A DNA stretch of 64,000 bases from Streptomonospora nanhaiensis. Its GTDB lineage: Bacteria > Actinomycetota > Actinomycetes > Streptosporangiales > Streptosporangiaceae. The notes under the pieces are model-generated. The model saw only the letters and a list, made by a program, of their open reading frames with translations. It made no database searches and was not told the DNA's origin. Both the position numbers and the translations under genes were made by a program. The first letter of the stretch is position 1; every line of letters starts with the position of its first letter. This document shows, piece after piece, positions 1 through 8,217 of the stretch. The DNA lies in the NCBI RefSeq assembly GCF_026642255.1, contig NZ_CP113264.1:3472001-3536000 (forward strand). Reading direction: 5' to 3'.

Positions 1-697
1 GGTGGGCGGTGCGGTGCAGGGCGACGACGGTCTTCCCCGTGCCCGGCCCGCCGTCGACGACCAGGGCGCCGCGGGACCCGGCGCGGATGATGGCGTCCTG
101 ATCGGCCTGGATGGTGCCGAGCACGTCCCTCATCCGGGACGACCGGTTGTCGCCCAGGCTGGCGATGAAGGCGGACTGGTCGTCGAGGGCGGCGTGCCCC
201 TCGAACCCGTCGGCGGTGAACACCTCGTCCCAGTAGTCGCTGATCCGGCCGCGGGTCCACCGGTACCGGCGGCGGCTGGCCAGCCCCATCGGGTCGGCGT
301 GGGTGGCCGCGAAGAACGGCTCGGCCGCCGGGGAGCGCCAGTCGATCAGGAGGCGGCGCCCCTCGACGTCGGTGAGGCCGAGCCGCCCGATGTAGACGGG
401 ACCGGATCCGTCCGCGCCGACGATGTGCCCGAGGCACAGGTCCAGGCCGAAACGGCGCAGGGCGCGCAGGCGGTTGGCCATCCGGTGGATCTCCAGGTCC
501 CGGTCCAGGACCTCACGCCCCTTGCCGACGGGCGCGCTGCGCCGGGCGTCCAGGCGGGCGGACAGTTCGGAGACCGACTGTTCGAGGCTCTGCGCGATGG
601 ACGCGAAGTGCCGTTCGTCGTCGGCGATCAGGGCCGGGTCGGCCTTGGCGGCGAGGTGCTCGGGGAGGTCGAACGCGCTGGTGGTGAGGCTGTTCAC
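1..697 (-). CDS. helR: HelR-type RNA polymerase-protecting helicase-like ATPase (5' part only)
   Basis: The protein begins on the minus strand and runs off the left edge, so only about 232 N-terminal residues are present. It opens with VNSLTTSAFDLPEHL, continues through DWRSPAAEPFFAATHADPMG and reaches a Walker A motif, GGPGTGKT, close to the edge. This arrangement matches the HelD/HelR family; HelR is known to displace rifamycins from RNA polymerase and give resistance. I chose the GTG at 697 because GGGAG lies five bases upstream and HelR proteins usually begin near TTSAFDLP; an ATG at 709 and a GTG at 727 are in frame upstream. A rifamycin-associated element lies in the promoter (753-771), which supports the HelR rather than HelD assignment. 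Confidence 0.88.
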   Translation of the reverse strand, partial: MNSLTTSAFDLPEHLAAKADPALIADDERHFASIAQSLEQSVSELSARLDARRSAPVGKGREVLDRDLEIHRMANRLRALRRFGLDLCLGHIVGADGSGPVYIGRLGLTDVEGRRLLIDWRSPAAEPFFAATHADPMGLASRRRYRWTRGRISDYWDEVFTADGFEGHAALDDQSAFIASLGDNRSSRMRDVLGTIQADQDAIIRAGSRGALVVDGGPGTGKTVVALHRTAH

Positions 698-752
698 GCC
701 GTCTCCCATGTCGTCGGTGCTGGTCACGAAGGACGATTCTGCAGCACGACGG

Positions 753-771
753 GGGTCTTGCCGCAAGCCCC
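753..771 (-). promoter_or_regulatory. Rifamycin-associated element (RAE) upstream of helR
   Basis: Read on the minus strand the site is GGGGCTTGCGGCAAGACCC, a 19-bp imperfect inverted repeat. From memory it differs at one base from the published RAE found in front of rifamycin-inactivating and helR genes. It lies 56 bp upstream of the chosen helR start. The core TTGCCGCAA can supply a -35 hexamer in either direction: TTGCGG toward helR with a weak -10 CAGAAT (741 to 736, 19-bp spacer), and TTGCCG in the opposite direction. Confidence 0.85.
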
Positions 772-786
772 CGGGTGCGCTATAAG
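758..786 (+). promoter_or_regulatory. Rightward promoter embedded in the RAE
   Basis: On the plus strand TTGCCG (758-763) is separated by exactly 17 bp from TATAAG (781-786), a good match to a housekeeping promoter. Its -35 lies inside the RAE and overlaps the -35 of the helR promoter, so polymerase could not occupy both. No plus-strand gene follows; an intrinsic terminator begins about nine bases after the -10. The promoter call rests on sequence only. Confidence 0.5.
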
Positions 787-794
787 TTGAGAGT

Positions 795-825
795 GGAGAG
801 GAGTTCCCAGAACCCTCTCCTTTTT
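795..825 (+). terminator. Intrinsic terminator immediately after the RAE rightward promoter
   Basis: GGAGAGG-a-GTTC pairs with GAAC-CCTCTCC around a CCA loop and is followed by TTTTT on the plus strand. This is one of the few hairpins in the window with a clear T-run. It would stop a transcript from the 758-786 promoter after only about 30 nt. On the minus strand it lacks a T-run, so it is not an obvious terminator for the DUF4291 gene. Confidence 0.75.
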
Positions 826-894
826 CGTGCGCCGGGGGCGGGCCCCTGGGGGACGGCCCGGTGGGCCGCCGCACGCGTACGGCGGTCGGCGGCC

Positions 895-1503
895 TCAGCC
901 GGCGGGACGCAGGTGGTCCAGGGCCTCCGGCGGAACCGGGTAGGGGCGCTCCTCGGGGAGCAGGCGGGCGGCCGCGGCGGTGTCCCCCTCCCGGACGAGC
1001 GCGTGCACACGCCGGACCAGCGGGGTCACGTCGGTGATGGACACGGTCCACTCGTCGGCGTAGCGCCGCGAGGCCTGCCCGGACAGCCCCAGCTGGAGGG
1101 ACCGGTGGGCCAGCGGGGCCAGGCTCAGGTCGCGTTCGGGGTCCCACTGCACACGCGCGGAGGACTCCCGCAGCCGACGCCTCCACGTCTCCCGCTCGGT
1201 GTGCACGCGGGGCTCGAAGTGCGACAGGCACGCGTCGCGCAGCGCCAGCTCGAACCCCTCACGGCTGATCTCCACCGCCAGCACGGTCTCCTGGTCCTTC
1301 TTGAGACCCCACCCGCATCGGTACATCATCCACATGAACGACGGTTTCACCCAGGTCATCCGCTCCCTCTTCCAGGAGGAGGGGAAGCGGCCCTGCCGGG
1401 CGGCAGGCAGTCCGATGGAGGGGGTGTAGGCCTGGTAGACGGTGACGGAGGTGTCGGTGTGCAGGGCGCGGATCTGGTACCGCGGGACGTCGGGGGCGTT
1501 CAT
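895..1503 (-). CDS. DUF4291 family protein
   Basis: This 202-residue protein matches DUF4291 over its whole length. The conserved block near residues 45-66 includes KRERMTWVKPSFMWMMYR, preceded by ITVYQAY-like and followed by EISREGFE-like motifs. The family is widespread in actinobacteria and some fungi and has no established function. It starts at an ATG with no evident Shine-Dalgarno. It lies upstream of helR on the same strand, but 198 bp and the RAE promoter region separate them, so co-transcription is unlikely to be the main mode. Confidence 0.88.
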   Translation of the reverse strand: MNAPDVPRYQIRALHTDTSVTVYQAYTPSIGLPAARQGRFPSSWKRERMTWVKPSFMWMMYRCGWGLKKDQETVLAVEISREGFELALRDACLSHFEPRVHTERETWRRRLRESSARVQWDPERDLSLAPLAHRSLQLGLSGQASRRYADEWTVSITDVTPLVRRVHALVREGDTAAAARLLPEERPYPVPPEALDHLRPAG

Positions 1504-1589
1504 AACCGCTCAGGGTGGTGCCCCGGCCGGTCCCCGGGCAACCGGATTTCCGGGGGCTACCGCTCCCCCACCGGTGGCGCACCGGCCGC

Positions 1590-2978
1590 TCAGACGACCT
1601 CGGGCGCGGCCCGCATGCCGACGTAGGCGTACCGTGTGCCGTCGGCGGACGTCGTGAAGACCACCGGCATCCAGTCCTCCCCGAAGGAGGTACCGCTGAC
1701 GGATGCCGCGAACACGGTCGCCGTGGCCGTCTCCTCCACCGGCACCAGGTCCGCCTCCAGCGGCGGCGAGAAGCGGCTCATGCCGTCCACGAACTCGTAG
1801 ACCATCCGGAGGCCGTTCCCGCCCCCGGTGACGGTGATGACGACGCCCGGACGGCGGTAGGCGCCGGTGAGGCGGGCCGTGTCCACGGCGGGAGGCTGCT
1901 CCGGAGGGGCGAAGCGGTCGGGCATGCGCACGCCGGCCAGAGCGGCGAGCAGTTCCCCGAACAGGTCGGCGTAGAGGCTGCGCGCCCCTCCCCCGTTGGT
2001 GACCAGGGCCAGGGCCACCCCCGCGCCCGGCACCGCGCGCAGGTAGGAGTACTGGCCGGTGGCGGCGCCGTCGTGCCCGAAGCCCCGGACCCCGTCCCAG
2101 TCGTACAGGGTCCAGCCCAGGCCCCACCCGGCGGCCTCGACGGACCACTTGTCGGGGGACTCCGCCTGCAGTTCGCGCATGGCCCGCACCGTGCGGGGGG
2201 CCAGGACACGGACGCCGTCCGCCGCCCTGCCGTCCTCCAGGTGCGCCCGCGCCAGGCGCACCATGTCTCCGGCGGTGGCCAGGACCATGGCCCCGGGGCT
2301 GGACGAACGCGTCATGAGGTCCCAGGCCGGGGCCGGTTCGGGGCCCTCCCCGGCCCCTCCCGTGTGGCCCATCGCCGTGCGGAAGCGCAGGGCCTCCTCC
2401 GGGAGGGTCATGGTGTGGTCCAGGCCGAGGGGGTCCAGCACCCGGTCCCTGAGCGCCCGGTCCCAGGTGCTGCCCGTCAGGACCTCGATGACGCGGCCGA
2501 GCACGCTGAACCCGCTCGTGCTGTAGGAGAGCGCGGTGCCGGGCGGGCAGTCCAGGTCCTCCTTCGCGCACGCCGCGACGAAGCGCGCCAGGCAGTCGTC
2601 GCCCCGACCGGTGTCGACGACGAGGTCGCAGCTGAGGCCGCTCGTGTGGGTGAGGAGGTGGCGCGGGGTGATGACCCCGGCGGCCTCCTCGTCCGCGAGG
2701 GAGAAGTCGGGCAGGACGTCGCGCACCGGTGCGTCCAGGTCCAACAGGCCCTCTTCGGCCAGGCCCATCGCCAGGGTGGCGGTGTAGACCTTGGCGACGG
2801 AGCCGAGCTGGAAGACCGAGTCGGCCGTGGTCTCCACTCCGGTCCCCCGGTGGAGTACCCCGGTGGCCAGTTCGTGGACGGTGCCGCCGGCGAGGACGGC
2901 CAGGGCCGCCCCGGGGACGCGGTGGGCGGCGCCGAGCTCGTCGAGCCGGCCCTGCCAGTGGGAGGTGTCGAAGCCCAT
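1590..2978 (-). CDS. Serine hydrolase of the beta-lactamase/penicillin-binding (S12) family
   Basis: The 462-residue protein carries the SxxK motif SVAK near residue 60 with LLTHTSG downstream, and a C-terminal HDG motif, as in class C beta-lactamase-like esterases and peptidases. The second catalytic triad is YST (about residue 152) where the family usually has YxN, so activity may be altered. No signal peptide is seen, suggesting a cytoplasmic esterase or peptidase rather than a secreted beta-lactamase. I chose the ATG at 2978 because GGGGAAC lies just upstream; an ATG at 3062 would pass through the operator. It is divergent from a TetR gene at 3110 and is its probable target. Confidence 0.85.
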   Translation of the reverse strand: MGFDTSHWQGRLDELGAAHRVPGAALAVLAGGTVHELATGVLHRGTGVETTADSVFQLGSVAKVYTATLAMGLAEEGLLDLDAPVRDVLPDFSLADEEAAGVITPRHLLTHTSGLSCDLVVDTGRGDDCLARFVAACAKEDLDCPPGTALSYSTSGFSVLGRVIEVLTGSTWDRALRDRVLDPLGLDHTMTLPEEALRFRTAMGHTGGAGEGPEPAPAWDLMTRSSSPGAMVLATAGDMVRLARAHLEDGRAADGVRVLAPRTVRAMRELQAESPDKWSVEAAGWGLGWTLYDWDGVRGFGHDGAATGQYSYLRAVPGAGVALALVTNGGGARSLYADLFGELLAALAGVRMPDRFAPPEQPPAVDTARLTGAYRRPGVVITVTGGGNGLRMVYEFVDGMSRFSPPLEADLVPVEETATATVFAASVSGTSFGEDWMPVVFTTSADGTRYAYVGMRAAPEVV

Positions 2979-2999
2979 GGTCGTTCCCCGCCTTCGTGC

Positions 3000-3030
3000 G
3001 TACAGCGTTCTCTTCTTGCGAACACTGTAC
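3000..3030. promoter_or_regulatory. TetR operator between serine hydrolase and tetR
   Basis: GTACAGCGTTC (3000-3010) is mirrored by GAACACTGTAC (3020-3030), ten of eleven positions symmetric. A third half-site, GAACACTGTCC, lies at 3057-3067, and CGCACA-N8-TGTGCG sits between them (3030-3049). The region lies in the 131-bp divergent gap, so one regulator could control both genes. Confidence 0.6.
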
Positions 3031-3109
3031 GCACAGGGTCGGGTGTGCGCAAGGGAGAACACTGTCCGCTAGTCTCCGCTCGAGGTCGGTGGCGATCGAA
3101 GGAGGCTTC

Positions 3110-3853
3110 GTGGCAGGTCGGGCCGGAGCGGTCCCGTCGGTGTGGGCCAGGCGGAACAAGTCCGGGGGGCAACCCGCGCTGAGCCGGGACCGCATCGTGG
3201 CCGAGGCGATCGGACTCCTGGACGAGGAGGGCATCGACGCCCTGAGCATGCGCGCCCTGGGCTCCCGGCTCGACGCCGGGGCCACGTCGCTCTACCGGCA
3301 CGTGGCCGGCAAGGACGAGCTGATCGAACTCGTCGTTGACGAGGTCTACGGCGAGCTGCCGGTACCGTCCTCCGAAGGGGCCGGGGGCTGGAGGGCCGCG
3401 GTCGAGGGCAACGCCCGGGACCTGAGGGCGGCCGCCCTGCGGCACCCGTGGATGGTCTCCGTGCTCGGCCGGGTCGGGCTCTCCCGCCTCGGCCCGAACC
3501 TGGCGCAGGTCTCGGAGGGGCTGCTCGGCGTGTTCGAGGCCGCGGGCTTCGGCCTGGAGGAGGCCGACCAGGCCATGAGCACCGTGACCGCCTACGTCAT
3601 GGGCATGGTGACCAGCGAGGTCGCCTACCTGTCGGTGTTCGCGCGCAGCGGCCGCAGCGAGAGCGAGTGGCGGGAGGGCCTCGCACCCGCCATGGAGGAG
3701 TCGCTCCGGGACCTTCCGAGGCTGCGTGCAGGACACGCCGCGCAGGAGGGCAGGAGCCTGGAGGAGATCCGCGACAGCGGTTTCGACTACGGCCTCCAGC
3801 GGGTCCTGGACGGACTGGAGGCGCGGCTCGCCCGCCTCGGCGGCGAGGGCTGA
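3110..3853 (+). CDS. TetR family regulator, divergent from serine hydrolase
   Basis: This 247-residue protein has a TetR-type DNA-binding domain at about residues 25-70 (LSMRALGSRLDAGATSLYRHVAGKDEL) and a helical C-terminal domain of the kind common in actinobacterial TetR proteins (RHPWMVSVLGRVGLSRLGPNL). The GTG at 3110 is chosen because AAGGAGG lies six bases upstream. It most likely represses the hydrolase gene and itself through the palindrome at 3000-3030; the ligand is unknown. It ends seven bases before the convergent pabAB gene. Confidence 0.88.
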   Translation: MAGRAGAVPSVWARRNKSGGQPALSRDRIVAEAIGLLDEEGIDALSMRALGSRLDAGATSLYRHVAGKDELIELVVDEVYGELPVPSSEGAGGWRAAVEGNARDLRAAALRHPWMVSVLGRVGLSRLGPNLAQVSEGLLGVFEAAGFGLEEADQAMSTVTAYVMGMVTSEVAYLSVFARSGRSESEWREGLAPAMEESLRDLPRLRAGHAAQEGRSLEEIRDSGFDYGLQRVLDGLEARLARLGGEG

Positions 3854-3860
3854 GCGCGGG

Positions 3861-5933
3861 TCAGAGGCCGCGGGCGGGGACGGCGGCCTTGAGCAGCATC
3901 TCCTCGTACTCCTCCTCGGGGTCGGAGTCCAGCACGATCGCGCCCCCGGCCCCGATGGTCAGCTCCCCGTCGGCGCTCACGGCCGTGCGGATGACGATGT
4001 TCAGGTCGGCGGTACCGGTGTGCGACAGGTAGCCCAGCGCGCCGGAGTAGACGCCGCGGGCCGAGGACTCCAGGCGGTCGATGATCTCCATGGTGCGCAC
4101 CTTGGGCGCCCCGGTCATCGACCCCCCGGGGAAGCAGGCGCGCACCGCCTCGACGGTGGACACGTCCGGACGGAGCCTCCCGCGCACCGTGGACACCAGC
4201 TGGTGCACGGTCGCGTAGGACTCCGTGTACATGAACGCGGGCACCTCCACGCTGCCGACCTCGCACACCTTTCCCAGGTCGTTGCGGAGCAGGTCCACGA
4301 TCATCAGGTTCTCGGCGCGGGTCTTGGCCCCCGTGCGCAGCTCCTCGGCCGCGCGCGCGTCGGTGGCCGGGTCGGGGTGGCGCGGTGCCGTGCCCTTGAT
4401 CGGCCGGCTCTCCGCGGTGCGGTCCGCCTCCACCCGCAGGAACCGCTCGGGCGAGGCGCTGAGCACGCTCACGCCGCCCAGGCGCAGCAGGGCGGCGTAG
4501 GGCGCGGGGTTGGCGGCGCGCATTCGGCGGTAGAAGTCCAGGACGTCGCCGTCGGCGGGCCTGCGGACGCGGTTGGTCAGGCAGATCTCGTAGCTCTCCC
4601 CCGCCGTGAGCTGCCCCAGGCACTCCTTCACGTCGCTGACGTAGCCCTCCCGCGGGCGCTCCAGCAGGGGGGTCAGGTCGGCCGCCGGAGCGGGGGGCGC
4701 GGGCGGCGCCGGCGGCGCGAGCCCGTCCAGGGAGGCCAGGGTGCGGGCCAGCCAGTCGTCGCCGTCGGGGAGGCCGTCGGCGCAGACGGCGTAGGTGCGC
4801 CCGAGGACGTGGTCCACGGCGACGAAGCGGTCGCAGCGCAGCCACACGGCGTCGGGGGTGGACGACGCGTGGGCGGCGGCGCCCCCCGTGTCGGCCTTGC
4901 ACTCGTAGCCCAGGTAGCCCACGTAGCCGCCGGTGAAGTCGAAGGGCAGTCCCGTGGGGGCGGGGCCGGGGCGCCCGATCCTGCGCTCGAGGGCGTCGAA
5001 GACGCTCCCGGGTTCGCGGTGCTCGGCACCGTCGGCGTCGCGCACGCGGACGGGGCCGCCGACCCTGTAGGTGAGGACCTCGCCGGTGGCGGCGCCGAGG
5101 AAGGAGAAGCGGGCGGGCCCCTGGGGCCGGGAGCTGTCCAGCCAGAACGCGTACTCGGCGTCGCCGTACAGGTGGCAGAAGGCGGCCTCGGCGTCGACGG
5201 CGCGCGGTAGTTCGAGGGTTCGCGGCGCGCCCGAGGGGCGGGCGGCGGGCGTCTCGGGCGCCCGGGGGTGCACCGCCGCGGGAGGGGCGGGGGCGGCCTC
5301 GGCGGCGGACGCGCGTGCCCCCGACAGCGCCTGCGCGGGGCGGGACGCGGACAGGTGCGCGCGGGCCATGTCCAGGAAGTTCGCGACCAGGTCCGCTCCG
5401 AAGTCGCTGGCCACCGACTCGGGGTGGAACTGCACCCCCCAGCGGGGCAGGCGCCGGTGCTCCAGCGCCATGACCACGTCGTCCTCCGCCCAGGCGGTCG
5501 CGGCCAGGGGCTCGGGAAGGGGCGCCGGGACGGCCAGGGAGTGGTAGCGCACGGCGGTGAAGTCCTGCGGGACACCCGCGAAGAGGCCGCGGCCCGTGTG
5601 CCGGACCCGCGTCAGGTGGCCGTGGCGGGGCTGGGGGGCGGAGACCACGTCGGCTCCGGCCAGGTGGGCGATGGCCTGGTGGCCCAGGCACACGCCCAGG
5701 ACCGGAAGGCGCCCGTCCGCCAGGAGGTCGGGGACGCGGCCCAGGTCGCGGGGGTTCTGGGGTCGGCCCGGCCCGGGCGAGACGACGACGGCGTCCACGG
5801 AGGACGTGTCGAACGCGGCCCAGCGGGGGTCGTCGTTGGTGAGGACCAGGGGGGTGTCGCCGAGGACGTGCGCCACCAGTTGGACGAGGTTGTACGTGTA
5901 GGAGTCGTGGTTGTCGATCAGCAGCAGTCTCAA
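3861..5933 (-). CDS. pabAB: Aminodeoxychorismate synthase, fused PabA-PabB
   Basis: The 690-residue protein joins a glutamine amidotransferase (residues 1-200) to a chorismate-binding synthase. The first half has SPGPGRPQNP, the nucleophile Cys82 in GVCLGHQ and the His170/Glu172 pair in FHPES. The second half has SPERFL, PIKGTAPR near residue 513 and PGGSMTGAPK. The Lys in PIKGT is typical of PabB, where anthranilate synthase has Ala, so the product is 4-amino-4-deoxychorismate for p-aminobenzoate and folate. Fused enzymes also serve PABA-primed antibiotics, but no such cluster is visible. No pabC lies beside it. The start read here is TTG at 5933 without a clear Shine-Dalgarno, so the start is uncertain. 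Confidence 0.93.
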   Translation of the reverse strand: MRLLLIDNHDSYTYNLVQLVAHVLGDTPLVLTNDDPRWAAFDTSSVDAVVVSPGPGRPQNPRDLGRVPDLLADGRLPVLGVCLGHQAIAHLAGADVVSAPQPRHGHLTRVRHTGRGLFAGVPQDFTAVRYHSLAVPAPLPEPLAATAWAEDDVVMALEHRRLPRWGVQFHPESVASDFGADLVANFLDMARAHLSASRPAQALSGARASAAEAAPAPPAAVHPRAPETPAARPSGAPRTLELPRAVDAEAAFCHLYGDAEYAFWLDSSRPQGPARFSFLGAATGEVLTYRVGGPVRVRDADGAEHREPGSVFDALERRIGRPGPAPTGLPFDFTGGYVGYLGYECKADTGGAAAHASSTPDAVWLRCDRFVAVDHVLGRTYAVCADGLPDGDDWLARTLASLDGLAPPAPPAPPAPAADLTPLLERPREGYVSDVKECLGQLTAGESYEICLTNRVRRPADGDVLDFYRRMRAANPAPYAALLRLGGVSVLSASPERFLRVEADRTAESRPIKGTAPRHPDPATDARAAEELRTGAKTRAENLMIVDLLRNDLGKVCEVGSVEVPAFMYTESYATVHQLVSTVRGRLRPDVSTVEAVRACFPGGSMTGAPKVRTMEIIDRLESSARGVYSGALGYLSHTGTADLNIVIRTAVSADGELTIGAGGAIVLDSDPEEEYEEMLLKAAVPARGL

Positions 5934-6349
5934 GAGGGAATCCGCAGGTAGAGGTCCTAGGCGGTCCCGATATCAACCGGTCTGCCCGGGGGTTCCCGGG
6001 ATCTCCGCTCCAGGTCCATTCCACGAGGAGAACGCACATCCCGCCATTTCTGTCCTATTTTGACACCTCAGGTTGCGGCCCGACCCTCTCGTGGCTGGCA
6101 GGGGACCGTTCCGCCGGGCCCCAGGGACGGGGGCCGGGGTACGGGACGCGCTTCCGACGGTTGCCGGAGGAGGTGGGGACGGCGTGAACGGGCGGGGAGG
6201 GACCCGGGCGGCCTGGTGTGCGCCCGGTGCGGGGAGGGCACGGCGGTTCCGTCCACAGGTACGTGAGGGGCCTGGTGGCGGGATGCCGGTCCGGGTAGAC
6301 AGGTAGTCAGAGGTGGAAGGCGGCTCCTCCACCGGACAGGGAGTGGACG
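5934..6349. other. Intergenic region between pabAB and the SHOCT gene
   Basis: These 416 bases hold no convincing gene. They contain the divergent promoters of pabAB and the SHOCT gene. A CCCGGG-GGTT-CCCGGG hairpin lies at 5985-6000, and an AT-richer patch with TTTTGACACC lies near 6056-6065 and could be part of a promoter. Confidence 0.5.
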
Positions 6350-6598
6350 ATGTCCTACGTGATGGCCATGGCCGTGATCCTCATCATGGTGGCGCTGGGC
6401 GCCCTCCTCGTCGGGGCGGTGACCACCGTGTCGGGCTCCGCGCGGTTCGACCACCCGCGTCCGGCGTGGAGGCAGCACTCCGCCGCGCCCGGACACGGGG
6501 TCCCGGACGCGGCGGAGGAGGAGCTGCGCCTGAGATACGCGCGCGGCGAGATCGGCCGCGAGGAGTTCCTCCAGCGCAAGATCGATCTGGAGCGCTGA
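6350..6598 (+). CDS. Small membrane protein with C-terminal SHOCT domain
   Basis: This 82-residue protein has one N-terminal transmembrane helix (residues 4-27), a short linker and a C-terminal SHOCT motif, LRLRYARGEIGREEFLQRKIDLE. SHOCT segments occur at the ends of many short membrane proteins and are thought to mediate oligomerisation. GGGAG lies seven bases upstream of the ATG. It is convergent with the sugar porter at 6624. Confidence 0.85.
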   Translation: MSYVMAMAVILIMVALGALLVGAVTTVSGSARFDHPRPAWRQHSAAPGHGVPDAAEEELRLRYARGEIGREEFLQRKIDLER

Positions 6599-6600
6599 CC

Positions 6601-6623
6601 GCCCGGCCCTCCTGCGGCCGGGC
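6601..6623. terminator. Bidirectional hairpin between SHOCT gene and sugar porter
   Basis: GCCCGGCC (6601-6608) pairs perfectly with GGCCGGGC (6616-6623) around a seven-base loop. It fills the gap between two convergent genes. There is no T-run, as is usual in high-GC actinobacteria. Confidence 0.55.
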
Positions 6624-8054
6624 TCAGCCGGTCATCTCCTCCAGGGTCTTGCCCCGGGTCTCCTTCACACACTTCCAGACGAAGAAGAACGAGATCGCCG
6701 CGAAGGCCGCGTAGATCAGGTAGGCCCCGCTCAGGTTCCAGTCGCGCAGGCTCGGGAAGCTCACCGTGACCAGCCAGTTGGCCAGCCACTGCGTGGCGGT
6801 GGCCACCCCCATCGCCGCCGCCCTGATGCGCAGCGGGAACATCTCCCCCAGCAGCACCCACACGACCACACCCCACGACAGGCCGTAGAAGAGGACGAAC
6901 GAGCTCGCCCCGGTGAGCGCCACCACTCCCCAGCCGAAGCCCAACTGCGCCGTGTCGCCCACCACCGTGGCATGGCTGAACGCGAACGCGGTCGCGGCCA
7001 GGGTCACCGTCATGCCCGCGGAGCCCACCAGCAGCAGGGGCCTGCGGCCGATCCGGTCCACCAGCAGGATCGCCACGACCGTGCCGACGATGTTGATCAC
7101 CGAGGTGAACAGGCTCAACAGGAGGGAGTCCCCCTCGGGGACCCCCACGGACTGCCACAGGGAGCTGGAGTAGTAGAAGATCACGTTGATGCCGACGAGC
7201 TGCTGGAACGCCGAGAGCGCCATGCCGACCCACACGATCGGCAGCAGGCCGAACCGCCCGCGCAGGTCCCGGAGCCGGGCGGGCCTCTCCGAGCCCAGCG
7301 CCTCCCGGATATCCGCGATCCGCCGGGCCACCTGCCGGTCTCCGCCGCCCTCCACGCGGCCCAGGACCTCTCCGGCCTCGTCCGCGCGGCCGACCCGCAC
7401 CAGGAAACGCGGGGACTCGGGGATGACCAGGCTGACCAGGAGGTACACCAGGGCGGGCACGAGTTCGGCCGCCAGCATCCACTGCCAGGCCTGGACCGGT
7501 CCGAGCATGTTGTGCGCGCTGCCGCCCGCCAGGCTCGCCAAAAGGTAGTTCACCAGCTGGGAGGCGGCGATGCCCAGGACGATGGCCAGCTGTTGGAGGG
7601 AGGCCAGTCGGCCGCGGTAGGCGGCCGGGGACACCTCGGCGATGTAGGTCGGGGCGATCACCGAGGCGATGCCGATCGCCACACCGCTGAGCACCCGCCA
7701 GGCGGTGAGGTCCAAGATGGAGAAGGGCAGCGCCATCCCCAGGGCGCTCACGGCGAACAGCACGCCCGCGATCCGCATCGTGCTGATCCGGCCCCTGCGG
7801 TCGGCCAGCCAGCCGGTGATCGCCGCGCCCACCACCGAGCCGAGCAGGGTGGAGGCCACGGTGAAGCCCAGAACGGCGGAGTTCACCTCGAACCGCTGCT
7901 GGATGGCGTCCACGGCCCCGTTGATGACCGCGCTGTCGTAACCGAACAGGAAACCGCCCATCGCCGCCGCGGCGGCGATCAGGGTCACCCGTGCGAGACC
8001 TGCTCCCTCCGCCCGGCCCGTCCCCCCGGCGCCGGGCCCGCCCGTCCTCGTCAT
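6624..8054 (-). CDS. MFS sugar porter, copy 1
   Basis: The 476-residue protein is a twelve-helix sugar porter. It shows GFLFGYDSAVINGAV in helix 1, DRIGRRPLLL in the central loop and PESPRFLV and KETRGKTLEEM at the family positions near the middle and C-terminus. Substrate is probably a monosaccharide or polyol taken up with protons. The ATG at 8054 follows GAGGGAGCGGGG. It lies directly downstream of a close paralogue (8218-9666) on the same strand with 163 bp between. Several blocks are identical at the DNA level. Confidence 0.92.
   Translation of the reverse strand: MTRTGGPGAGGTGRAEGAGLARVTLIAAAAAMGGFLFGYDSAVINGAVDAIQQRFEVNSAVLGFTVASTLLGSVVGAAITGWLADRRGRISTMRIAGVLFAVSALGMALPFSILDLTAWRVLSGVAIGIASVIAPTYIAEVSPAAYRGRLASLQQLAIVLGIAASQLVNYLLASLAGGSAHNMLGPVQAWQWMLAAELVPALVYLLVSLVIPESPRFLVRVGRADEAGEVLGRVEGGGDRQVARRIADIREALGSERPARLRDLRGRFGLLPIVWVGMALSAFQQLVGINVIFYYSSSLWQSVGVPEGDSLLLSLFTSVINIVGTVVAILLVDRIGRRPLLLVGSAGMTVTLAATAFAFSHATVVGDTAQLGFGWGVVALTGASSFVLFYGLSWGVVVWVLLGEMFPLRIRAAAMGVATATQWLANWLVTVSFPSLRDWNLSGAYLIYAAFAAISFFFVWKCVKETRGKTLEEMTG
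6684..6882. repeat. 199-bp block identical in both sugar porter genes
   Basis: 6684-6882 is identical base for base to 8278-8476, encoding the C-terminal helices. The 3' ends 6624-6665 and 8218-8259 are also identical. The offset is 1594 bp throughout, so the two genes are collinear without insertions in the regions compared. Confidence 0.9.
7552..7664. repeat. Second identical block in the sugar porter pair (113 bp)
   Basis: 7552-7664 is identical to 9146-9258, again at an offset of 1594 bp. The sequence between identical blocks is clearly diverged, as expected from patchy gene conversion rather than recent simple duplication. Confidence 0.88.
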
Positions 8055-8132
8055 CCCCGCTCCCTCCTCGGCGGCACTCCGCCGCGGTCGGCCGTCACCG
8101 ACAGGGTGAACGCGGTGCGGGGGCAGGGGGAC

Positions 8133-8157
8133 GGACGAAACGCCCACGGGGAAAAAG
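8133..8157 (-). promoter_or_regulatory. Conserved upstream motif of the sugar porter genes
   Basis: Twenty-two of 25 bases here match 9715-9739, the equivalent position upstream of copy 2. The shared minus-strand core is CCCGTGGGCGTTT. In copy 2 it abuts a perfect dyad GGACAA-AAG-TTGTCC (9731-9745). The motif could be a common operator or promoter element. Confidence 0.4.
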
Positions 8158-8217
8158 ATGCCCGGCGCTTGGGCCCCAGCCGACCGGTCGCCTACCGGGG
8201 ACGGGGACGCGGACAGG

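Noticed and set aside
795..825. Reading this hairpin as the terminator of the DUF4291 gene
   Set aside because: The T-run is on the plus strand; on the minus strand the hairpin is followed by ACTCTC, so it serves the opposite direction.
1510..3285. Long minus-strand open frame over the serine hydrolase
   Set aside because: It is a low-complexity Arg/Pro/Gly shadow of the hydrolase in another frame, a usual result of very high GC.
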